Translations under genes and position numbers: made by a program
Assembly (NCBI GenBank): GCA_002414705.1
Contig: DIAL01000055.1
Location: 350-6,370 of the forward strand
Origin: Flavobacteriaceae bacterium UBA5079
Lineage (GTDB): Bacteria > Bacteroidota > Bacteroidia > Flavobacteriales > Flavobacteriaceae
Length of the DNA: 6,021 bases
Direction: 5' to 3'
The notes under the pieces: generated by a model
Databases searched by the model: none
What the model was told of the DNA's origin: nothing
The model's input: the letters and a program-made list of their open reading frames with translations, nothing else
Shown: piece by piece, positions 1 to 5,382 of the stretch
Numbering within the stretch: position 1 is the stretch's first letter
How the letters are laid out: every line of letters begins with the position of its first letter

Positions 1-29
1 AAAAGAGCCTCGATATTCGAGGCTCTTTT
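1..29. terminator. Bidirectional rho-independent terminator
   Basis: Bases 1-13 (AAAAGAGCCTCGA) are the exact reverse complement of bases 17-29 (TCGAGGCTCTTTT), giving a 13-bp perfect stem with a TAT loop. The G/C-rich centre is flanked by A on the left and T on the right, so the hairpin can end transcription on either strand. It lies 20 bases past the stop of the minus-strand gene at 50-292 and would end that transcript. It may equally serve a plus-strand gene lying left of the window. Confidence 0.88.
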
Positions 30-49
30 TATATACAAATAGTTATTGT

Positions 50-292
50 TTATTTGTTGTCATACATATGTCCTTCTGTAAAATCTTTGTACGGCTTGTT
101 TTCATCTTGATCTAAAAAAGGTGAAGATTTACTTAATCGTTCATTTTCTTTTTTCAAAATAATAGATTTCCTAACACCTAAAATTAGTAAAACTAAAAAG
201 AATATAACAGTTATAGCAAGTATTTTAACGATACTTATTTGCTCTATTTGAAAAAAGGTTTGATACAGGAAAAAGGTGAATTTATTAAACAT
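50..292 (-). CDS. Small single-span membrane protein, function unknown
   Basis: This is an 80-residue protein that I cannot assign to a named family. A hydrophobic stretch at about residues 21-40 (rich in I, V, F, L) is immediately followed by R41 K42 and then K47 K48. That predicts one transmembrane helix with the polar C-terminal half in the cytoplasm. The N-terminal 15 residues are also rich in Phe and could lie along the membrane. The tail (about 50-80) is charged and ends in the sequence YKDFTEGHMYDNK. My impression, not checked, is that similar tails occur in other small flavobacterial proteins. A good Bacteroidota-type promoter lies about 30 bases upstream and a strong terminator follows, so the gene looks like a free-standing unit. 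These flanking signals are the main support that this short frame is real. No Shine-Dalgarno sequence is seen before the ATG. Confidence 0.72.
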   Translation of the reverse strand: MFNKFTFFLYQTFFQIEQISIVKILAITVIFFLVLLILGVRKSIILKKENERLSKSSPFLDQDENKPYKDFTEGHMYDNK

Positions 293-323
293 AGTAGGTT
301 GACTGATTGGGTTATTAGCTTGT

Positions 324-353
324 CAAATATAAAATATTTTTCTGACTAACCAA
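324..353 (-). promoter_or_regulatory. Predicted Bacteroidota primary-sigma promoter for the small membrane protein
   Basis: Read on the minus strand, TTG (353-351) is followed by a 19-base spacer and then TATATTTG (331-324). This matches the Bacteroidota -7 element TAnnTTTG exactly, with the -33 TTG at normal spacing. Transcription would start near 316-318, giving a leader of about 25 bases before the ATG at 292-290. It is a prediction from consensus only. In AT-rich DNA a chance match is possible, but its placement just upstream of a gene supports it. Confidence 0.6.
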
Positions 354-374
354 CTAAATATGAAAATATTGTGA

Positions 375-910
375 TTATTTACACCAATTTAATTAAACAA
401 CTTTAATAGTTTTATTTTTACTGTTTATCATTTTTTTAAAGTTTTCTACATTGCTTAATCCGTCTGTTTCACGATAATGATATGGTAATACAGTTTTAAA
501 CTTAAAAGTTAAAACAGCATCAGCCACATTTTCAATTGGCATAGTATATAGTAAAATCATGCAAACTAATGCCATATTAATGTCTTTAAGATTTTGCATT
601 TCTGGAATATCTTCAGTATCACCAGAAATATAAATACGCTTATTATTTATGTTTAAAACATAGCCATTTACAGGGCCTTTTGGATGAAATGGTCGTGCAT
701 ATTTACGCAAATTATTCATAGCAATTGCTTCTACTTTTAAAGAAAATTTTGATGTGGAAAAATTCTGTCTCAACCCATTAAAGAACATATTAAAATTTGT
801 AAATAAAGATTCAGGTAATTTATCTTTTACAGCTTGTGGACCAATAATTATGGTGTTTTTAAAGCCTCAAATGTTTCAGTATCCAAGTGGTCACAATGAC
901 TATCATTTAT
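375..910 (-). pseudogene. Decayed UlaG/UPF0173-type MBL-fold metal-dependent hydrolase
   Basis: The remnant resembles metallo-beta-lactamase-fold hydrolases of the UPF0173/UlaG-like group. Recognisable blocks are NDSHCDHLDTETFEALKTP (about 907-851), corresponding to the metal-binding HxDH region; IIIGPQAVKDKLPES (851-807); and, between 788 and 393, FHPKGPVNGYVLNI, ISGDTEDIPEM and LPYHYR. At least three lesions are visible. First, about the first 80 codons of the family are missing: recognisable similarity starts near 910, only about 40 bases past the stop of the upstream acetyltransferase. Second, one base is lost near 851-853: the frame carrying the HCDH block hits TAA at 850-848, while the next block continues in a shifted frame. 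Third, TAA at 395-393 interrupts the end: reading through gives L-N-W-C-K then TAA at 377-375, matching the LNWY-like ending I recall for the family. Point changes such as CMILLYTM (usually CMNLPYTM in relatives, from memory) also suggest loss of selection. An ATG-started frame at 788-393 remains open but lacks the HxDH half of the active site, so I do not treat it as a gene. Confidence 0.82.
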
Positions 911-949
911 TTTGAATTTAAAGATACGTTTATTAGGAAAACGGTTTAA

Positions 950-1417
950 TTACAAATCTAAAACCATTTTAATATTACCACGTTTGTAGGGTGAATTATC
1001 TTCAACAGGAATTTCAATAAATCCGAATTTCCTATAAATATAAATAGCATTCTCTAATTTTGTATTGGAATAGAGTAGTAGTTGTTTAAGTTGTTTGCTT
1101 TTAGCAAATTTAATTGAATACTGCAGGAGCATCTGACCTATATTCTGACCTCTAAATTCAGGTGAAACTGCCATTTTAGTAAGCTCTAAAACATTATTAT
1201 CATAAGTTGGCATAAGTGCAACAGTACCAACAATGGTGTTATTCATTTTAACAAAAAATATAAATCCACCTTTGTTAATGATGTAGGTTTCTGGTTTGCT
1301 TAAAACTTCTTCATCATAAGGTTCTACATAAAAGTAGGTTTTAAGCCATTCTATATTTAACGCATAAAAATCTTTAGCGTATTGCTTTTCAAAAGTAATT
1401 ATGTCAAGCGTTTGCAT
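950..1417 (-). CDS. GNAT family N-acetyltransferase
   Basis: The 155-residue protein has the size and landmarks of a GCN5-related N-acetyltransferase, which moves an acetyl group from acetyl-CoA to an amine. Strand beta-4 is seen at LELTKMAVSPEF (about 77-88). The acetyl-CoA pyrophosphate loop follows as RGQNIGQML (89-97), where the usual first Gly of RGxGxG is Asn92 and Gly94 is kept. Motif B is NAIYIYRKFGF (123-133), with Tyr128 in the position of the usual general acid. The N-terminal 70 residues are the variable acceptor side, so the substrate cannot be read from sequence. Its ATG (1417-1415) lies inside the last codons of the formimidoylglutamase-like gene with a 14-base overlap in another frame, so the two are almost certainly co-transcribed and perhaps translationally coupled. 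No terminator separates it from the pseudogene downstream. The family call is firm; the substrate is unknown. Confidence 0.88.
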   Translation of the reverse strand: MQTLDIITFEKQYAKDFYALNIEWLKTYFYVEPYDEEVLSKPETYIINKGGFIFFVKMNNTIVGTVALMPTYDNNVLELTKMAVSPEFRGQNIGQMLLQYSIKFAKSKQLKQLLLYSNTKLENAIYIYRKFGFIEIPVEDNSPYKRGNIKMVLDL

Positions 1418-2426
1418 GTGCTCTAATAAAATCGGTTATTAAATAGGTTAAAAGTTTGCCAACTTGATTTTCTGTTTCTGGAGTTGGAGCAGCTTCACAC
1501 AAGTGTAGATACATGGCGTGCTTATTCTTGGAAGCATTATTTATAAAGGTTCGCGCTTTAGTAACACTAAATCCGCTAGGTGTTTTTGCACTACTTGGCA
1601 CATTTATAATAGCATCACAATCTATTTCTATACCATAGGGTTTAGAATTTACATGTTGTAATGCTCGTTTTATTTCTGACTTGAACGTTAATTCTTTACG
1701 TACTTCAATAGCTTCAAACGTATTGAAATCTAAATGATGATTTCCTTCAAATTGCTTAAAAATAGTATCAGACGTATAATTTTCATGGAGTCCGAAAACG
1801 AAATATTTTTTAAGAAATCCTTCAGAATAGGCATAACTAAAACCGTTTCCGCTATGTCTTCCTTCTTCAACTCTAAAGTCAGAATGTGCATCAAAATTGA
1901 TAACGTTTATTGGTTTTTTTAATGCAAGCGAAGTTCCTTTAATATTCCCATAAGCATTGTTATGACCACCTCCAACAACAATTGGTGTTTTATTAGCTTT
2001 TATAATTTGAGCTATTAATTCGGTGACGTGTTTATCAATTTTTGATACTAATTTTCTGGCTTTATGTAAATCTTTTGAATTTGATTGATCCAAGCTTTTA
2101 ATTTTTTCCATTTCTTCTGAAAACTCCAAATGCCCCAGAATTAAAATATTATTGGCATGGGTAAAAGTGTTACTTTGGATATTTAACAAAACTTTAAGGC
2201 AGGCATCCCAAGCGTTAGATGTTCCAGTTTTTCCTAGGTTTGCAAACACACCAACATCTTCTGGAATACCAAAAATAACATACTGAACGTCCAAATTTTT
2301 AAGTTGCTCGTATATATCTGTGAGTTGGGGAAGGATTTTAATATGTTCTCCAAATTTGGATTCATCTGGACGCTTATTTATTAGCGAATTAAGATTAGAA
2401 GCATTAAAAAGTACCAGTTTATCCAT
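1404..2426 (-). CDS. hutG: Formimidoylglutamase-like arginase-fold ureohydrolase (HutG-like)
   Basis: The 340-residue protein belongs to the arginase/agmatinase/formimidoylglutamase superfamily of dinuclear-manganese hydrolases. The six expected metal ligands are visible: His155 in GGGHNNAYG, Asp179, His181 and Asp183 in DAHSD, and Asp269 and Asp271 in IDCDA. HSGNGFSYA (191-199) and CEAAP (310-314, with Glu311) sit where substrate-contacting segments of this fold lie. The third motif departs from the common DxDxxDP form: Ile274-Asn275 replace Asp-Pro, and the following loop is short. HutG hydrolyses N-formimino-L-glutamate to L-glutamate and formamide, the last step of one histidine degradation route. 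That role is inferred from the fold plus hutI lying about 1.6 kb away in the same orientation. Arginase or another guanidino-hydrolase is possible. The length is somewhat above the usual 300-320, through an N-terminal extension of the kind I recall in Bacteroidota members. The ATG at 2426-2424 follows an A/T-rich leader without a Shine-Dalgarno sequence. Confidence 0.85.
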   Translation of the reverse strand: MDKLVLFNASNLNSLINKRPDESKFGEHIKILPQLTDIYEQLKNLDVQYVIFGIPEDVGVFANLGKTGTSNAWDACLKVLLNIQSNTFTHANNILILGHLEFSEEMEKIKSLDQSNSKDLHKARKLVSKIDKHVTELIAQIIKANKTPIVVGGGHNNAYGNIKGTSLALKKPINVINFDAHSDFRVEEGRHSGNGFSYAYSEGFLKKYFVFGLHENYTSDTIFKQFEGNHHLDFNTFEAIEVRKELTFKSEIKRALQHVNSKPYGIEIDCDAIINVPSSAKTPSGFSVTKARTFINNASKNKHAMYLHLCEAAPTPETENQVGKLLTYLITDFIRAHANA

Positions 2427-2454
2427 AACATGATGTAAAATTAAATAGAAAGTA

Positions 2455-2488
2455 TAAATGTACTTTTTATTTGAAACTTTAAAAACAA
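2455..2488 (-). promoter_or_regulatory. Weak candidate promoter for the hutG-like gene
   Basis: In the 119-base gap between the divergent genes at 2426 and 2546, the minus strand shows TTG (2488-2486), a 23-base spacer and TACATTTA (2462-2455). The latter matches TAnnTTTG except for the last base. The spacer is at the long limit, so this is a tentative call. A start near 2448 would leave a leader of roughly 20 bases. For the plus-strand gene I see only an imperfect TTTATTTG (2466-2473) without a -33 partner. The divergent promoters probably overlap here. Confidence 0.28.
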
Positions 2489-2545
2489 TTGCTTAAAAAA
2501 GCACAAGATTAGTAGTAATTTTAATTAATAAAAACGAATTTATTT

Positions 2546-3430
2546 ATGGAATCTAATAAAAACAGTACAGGATTAAAAGTAGCATTAGGAATTGCTTTAG
2601 TTTTATTTGTAGCAACAGGAATTTATACGTCCAAGCTTTACAATGAAAAAAAGGAAACTGAAACGCAATTATTGCAAGAAAAAGAAATGGTCATGAATGA
2701 TTTGAGCAATATGGCTAAACAATATGATATTGTTATTGGTGATAATAATATTGCCAATGAAAAATTGGTTGAAGCTAAAGCGCGTATCCAAGGGTTGATT
2801 GATTCATTAAAAATTTCAGAAACAAACGTACAGAGTTTATACCGTTATAAATCTAAATATGCAGACTTACAAAAGGAAATGAACGTTTTGTTAACAGAGA
2901 ACGACCGTTTAAAAATTGAAAATGAATTGTTAGCGACTTCTTTAGATAGTACTAAAATTCGTTTAGAAGAACGAACCATGTTTACAGATTCTTTAATGGT
3001 GCAAAATACTGCATTAGCAGAGGTGGTAAGCAATGCAGCTGTTTTAGGAGCTGTAAGTTTAAAAGGATATGGTGTTATTGAACGTAATTCAGGTAAACTA
3101 ATTCCAACAGAAAGTGCTAGACGTGCTGATAAAATTCGTGTATGTTTTACAGTTCCAAAAAATACGCTAGTTCAAGGTGGTGATCAGGAGTTATATATAC
3201 AAGTAATTGACCCAAAAAATAACACATTAGGTGCTAATGAACAAATTGAATTTGGCGACAAAGTTTTAAACTACAGTCTTGTAAGTAAATTTAACTATGA
3301 AAATACAAGCTTAAATATTTGCGAATTTGTTGCTCCAAACGGAGATTCTAAATTTGAAAAAGGACGCTATATAGTTAATGTATTTAATCAGAAAGATTTA
3401 GTTTCCACTTCAGAATTTACATTAGATTAA
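2546..3430 (+). CDS. Membrane-anchored coiled-coil protein with C-terminal beta-rich domain, function unknown
   Basis: The protein has 294 residues. A short polar N-terminus (1-9) precedes a hydrophobic helix at about 10-28 (VALGIALVLFVATGIYTS), which reads as an uncleaved membrane anchor. Residues 32-160 are rich in E, K, Q, L and N with heptad-like spacing, indicating a long coiled coil. Residues about 165-294 change character to alternating hydrophobic and polar strands with Gly and Pro turns (KIRVCFTVPKNTL, ELYIQVIDPKNNTLG, GRYIVNVFNQ), consistent with a beta-sandwich. No catalytic motif is seen. The layout suggests a rod-like anchored protein holding a binding domain away from the membrane, probably in the periplasm. 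From memory, similar flavobacterial proteins are sometimes labelled ParA-like chromosome partitioning proteins; no Walker motif is present here, so that label would be wrong. The gene is a single transcription unit, divergent from the hutG-like gene and convergent with the transglutaminase-like gene. The ATG follows an A/T-rich leader and is the only start before the anchor. Confidence 0.85.
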   Translation: MESNKNSTGLKVALGIALVLFVATGIYTSKLYNEKKETETQLLQEKEMVMNDLSNMAKQYDIVIGDNNIANEKLVEAKARIQGLIDSLKISETNVQSLYRYKSKYADLQKEMNVLLTENDRLKIENELLATSLDSTKIRLEERTMFTDSLMVQNTALAEVVSNAAVLGAVSLKGYGVIERNSGKLIPTESARRADKIRVCFTVPKNTLVQGGDQELYIQVIDPKNNTLGANEQIEFGDKVLNYSLVSKFNYENTSLNICEFVAPNGDSKFEKGRYIVNVFNQKDLVSTSEFTLD

Positions 3431-3467
3431 TAGGCGTTATTGGCAATTCCATTAAGCTAATACTAGC

Positions 3468-3497
3468 AAAACCCGGAAGTTAAATCTTTCGGGTTTT
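3468..3497. terminator. Bidirectional terminator between convergent genes
   Basis: AAAACCCGGAAG (3468-3479) pairs with CTTTCGGGTTTT (3486-3497) over 12 positions including one G-U pair, around the 6-base loop TTAAAT. On the plus strand the hairpin runs into six T residues (3494-3499) and ends the coiled-coil gene, whose stop is 38 bases upstream. On the minus strand it begins immediately after the stop codon (3500-3498) of the transglutaminase-like gene, so that stop abuts the stem. One hairpin therefore serves both convergent genes. Confidence 0.88.
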
Positions 3498-4067
3498 TTA
3501 TTTTGAAAGGCTTCTTATACATGCTTCTCTAATTTGCCAAAGCGTTTTAAAATCATATAATATGGCATCAGAAGTTAACCAGCTTTTTAAAAAGGTTTGA
3601 TGAAGCATTACTTTATAATCACCTATTTGATGTGATAAAATTTCTTCTTCAAATAGTAATGACGATTTAAAAGAAATATTCGAATTATTATTTCTGGTAA
3701 CATCTACTATAGTGTCATTAATTTTCAAATAACAATGTGCTTCAGGTACATAAGGTAATTGCCATTTTTCTAACACTCCTGAAACGCCAGGCGTATTCTT
3801 TTCATACATTTTATAGATACCAACATATAATTTAATTTCCGATTTGCCTTCCTGTTTGGCTAGAGCAGCTAAAAAAGCATGTTTGGTAGAGCAGGTTCCT
3901 TTTTGTTCTTTTAATATTAAGGAGTAATCGCTTCTATTACTGTTTCTACCGTAAGGTAAATTCTGAATATATATTAGCGCATCATTAAAGTTAGAAATGC
4001 CTAAATTGAGGAGTTCTTGGGATAATTGGGACCGATTTGATAAATCGAAATTAAATAATTTGTCCAT
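3498..4067 (-). CDS. Transglutaminase-like (papain-fold) protein, uncharacterised
   Basis: The 189-residue protein has no signal peptide or membrane helix, so it should be cytoplasmic. The pattern fits the transglutaminase-like cysteine-protease fold. A Cys starts a helix in GTCSTKHAFLAALA (Cys59 within residues 57-70). A His lies on a strand in EAHCYLKIND (His111), and an Asp on the next strand in IVDVTR (Asp122). The order Cys-His-Asp and the 11-residue His-Asp spacing are those of the family triad. Family members include crosslinkers, peptidases, amidases and inactive binding proteins, so the reaction is not predictable. The gene begins inside the end of hutI with a 17-base overlap in another frame, so the two should be co-transcribed. 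This hints at a role linked to histidine or glutamate metabolism, but the evidence is positional only. The ATG at 4067-4065 gives a sensible N-terminus; no Shine-Dalgarno sequence is seen. The gene ends directly at a terminator, closing the hutI unit. Confidence 0.75.
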   Translation of the reverse strand: MDKLFNFDLSNRSQLSQELLNLGISNFNDALIYIQNLPYGRNSNRSDYSLILKEQKGTCSTKHAFLAALAKQEGKSEIKLYVGIYKMYEKNTPGVSGVLEKWQLPYVPEAHCYLKINDTIVDVTRNNNSNISFKSSLLFEEEILSHQIGDYKVMLHQTFLKSWLTSDAILYDFKTLWQIREACIRSLSK

Positions 4068-5286
4068 TAATAATTACCGTTTCAATATGATTATCTCCAA
4101 AGGCATAAGGTAAAAAAGCATAACTAGGCACAGCTTTAGTAATGATAATATTCGCCTTTTTTCCACGTGTAATACTGCCATACATATTACTAATTCCCAT
4201 GGCATAAGCACCATTTATTGTAGCTGCATTAATAGCTTCTTCAGGTGTTAGTTTCATTTTAATACAAGCTGTACTTAAAACAAAATTCATGTTTCCACTT
4301 GGTGTAGAACCTGGGTTATAATCTGTTGCCAATGCCAAAGGTAAACCAGCATCTATTAATCTTCGTCCAGGTGTATACGGAATACTTAAAAAATAGGAGC
4401 ATGAAGGAAGCGCAACTGGCATGGTTTCACTATTTTTAAGACATTCAATATCATTTTTATTTAATTCTTCTAAATGATCCACAGAAAGCGCTTGATTGTT
4501 TACTGCTATCTCTATACCACCAAAAGCATTAAATTGGTTTACATGAATTTTAGGAATTAAACCATGAAGTTTTCCTGCTTTAAGAATACGTTCTGTGTCG
4601 TTTAAATCGAAATAACCTTTTTCACAAAACACATCAATATATTTTGCTAATTGTTGGTCAGCTACTTTTGGAATCAACTCATTAATAACCAAATTAACAA
4701 AGCCTTCTTTATTATCTATATATTCTTTTGGGACTGCATGTGCAGCTAAAAGTGTCGCTTTAACCTTTATGGGAAAATCTTGTTTTAAACGTTTAATTAC
4801 ACGAAGCATTTTTAGTTCGGCTTCCACAGTAAGCCCATAGCCAGACTTAATTTCTATGGCACCAGTACCTAATTTCATAACTTGGATTAAGCGATCTTTA
4901 GATTGTTCATACAAATCAGCTTCACTAGTTTGTTGCAATTTTTTAGCGGAATTTAATATCCCACCACCACGATTGGCAATATCTGCGTATGTTAACCCAT
5001 TAATTCTATCTACAAATTCTTGTTCTCTATTTCCTGCGTAAACAATATGTGTATGGGAATCGCACCAAGTTGGTAACACGAGTTTTCCTGTGGCATTAAT
5101 AACTGTGTCGGCCTCTATATTTATACAATCCTTCATAGTTCCAAAACCTATAATGGTATCGTCATCAATTAAAAGATAGGCATTTTTTATAGTTGGGAGA
5201 TGCTTCATGTCTTTTCCTGAAACCTTTAAAACATTGGTTTCTCTAACTTGAAGTAATTCTTTAATGTTGGTTATTAATGTCGTCAC
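4051..5286 (-). CDS. hutI: Imidazolonepropionase (EC 3.5.2.7)
   Basis: The 411-residue protein is full length for HutI, the amidohydrolase that hydrolyses 4-imidazolone-5-propanoate to N-formimino-L-glutamate, the third step of histidine degradation. Visible landmarks are the metal-binding HxH pair in CDSHTHIVYAGNR (His78, His80, with Arg87), Tyr100 and Tyr150 (in KSGYG) at substrate-binding positions, His183 in AAHAVP, His248 in IHVNQF, His271 in VDHLEEL, and the metal-binding Asp322 in ATDYNPGS. The position that is Glu in the HxxE motif of the Bacillus enzyme is Gln251 here, a form I recall in Bacteroidota homologues. The start is GTG (5286-5284): no in-frame ATG lies upstream, the next Met is residue 27, and the N-terminus TLITNIKELLQV matches where the family begins. 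Only about 40 bases separate the start from the preceding terminator. They hold a -7-like CAACTTTG (minus strand, 5308-5301) without a clear -33 box. The 3' end overlaps the transglutaminase-like gene. Confidence 0.96.
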   Translation of the reverse strand: MTTLITNIKELLQVRETNVLKVSGKDMKHLPTIKNAYLLIDDDTIIGFGTMKDCINIEADTVINATGKLVLPTWCDSHTHIVYAGNREQEFVDRINGLTYADIANRGGGILNSAKKLQQTSEADLYEQSKDRLIQVMKLGTGAIEIKSGYGLTVEAELKMLRVIKRLKQDFPIKVKATLLAAHAVPKEYIDNKEGFVNLVINELIPKVADQQLAKYIDVFCEKGYFDLNDTERILKAGKLHGLIPKIHVNQFNAFGGIEIAVNNQALSVDHLEELNKNDIECLKNSETMPVALPSCSYFLSIPYTPGRRLIDAGLPLALATDYNPGSTPSGNMNFVLSTACIKMKLTPEEAINAATINGAYAMGISNMYGSITRGKKANIIITKAVPSYAFLPYAFGDNHIETVIINGQII

Positions 5287-5328
5287 GATGGTTGTTTTTT
5301 CAAAGTTGCTTAATTTTTGGGTAATAAA

Positions 5329-5359
5329 AAAACGCTAACAATAATTTTGCTAGCGTTTT
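5329..5359 (-). terminator. Rho-independent terminator of the T9SS-tailed gene
   Basis: AAAACGCTA (5329-5337) is the reverse complement of TAGCGTTTT (5351-5359). The stem may extend by three more pairs past a mismatch, and the loop is A/T-rich. On the minus strand the hairpin is followed by a run of seven T (complement of 5332-5326). It lies 24 bases past the stop of the secreted-protein gene and just upstream of hutI, so it insulates hutI from that gene. Confidence 0.86.
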
Positions 5360-5382
5360 GTAAAATTTTGTGTCAAAGTTTT

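Noticed and set aside
325..339. AT-only inverted repeat AAATAT / ATATTT as an operator or hairpin
   Set aside because: It overlaps the predicted promoter, but a six-base A/T palindrome is expected by chance in DNA this AT-rich and would form no stable hairpin.
393..788. A 131-codon minus-strand frame as an intact gene
   Set aside because: It begins at a Met inside the MBL-fold domain, lacks the HxDH metal-binding half found in another frame at 851-910, and stops before the family's C-terminal residues, which are readable past the stop. It is part of the pseudogene.
887..904. Asp in place of the first His of the HxHxDH motif as a further lesion in the MBL remnant
   Set aside because: As I recall, several UPF0173-type relatives in Bacteroidota read TDxHGDH at this site, so the Asp may be ancestral. 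I did not count it as damage.
1734..1922. Plus-strand open frame antisense to the hutG-like gene
   Set aside because: It lies wholly within a strongly supported coding region, has no family signature, and has low-complexity content typical of an antisense shadow.
2491..2502. Small inverted repeat GCTT/AAGC in the divergent promoter region
   Set aside because: It has only four paired bases and no similarity to a known operator, so it is too weak to call.
2845..3033. Minus-strand open frame antisense to the coiled-coil gene
   Set aside because: It is fully contained in the coding sequence of a better supported gene and shows no recognisable motif or regulatory signals.
4856..5041. Plus-strand open frame antisense to hutI
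   Set aside because: It is fully inside hutI, whose conserved residues explain the sequence; the frame has no signature of its own.
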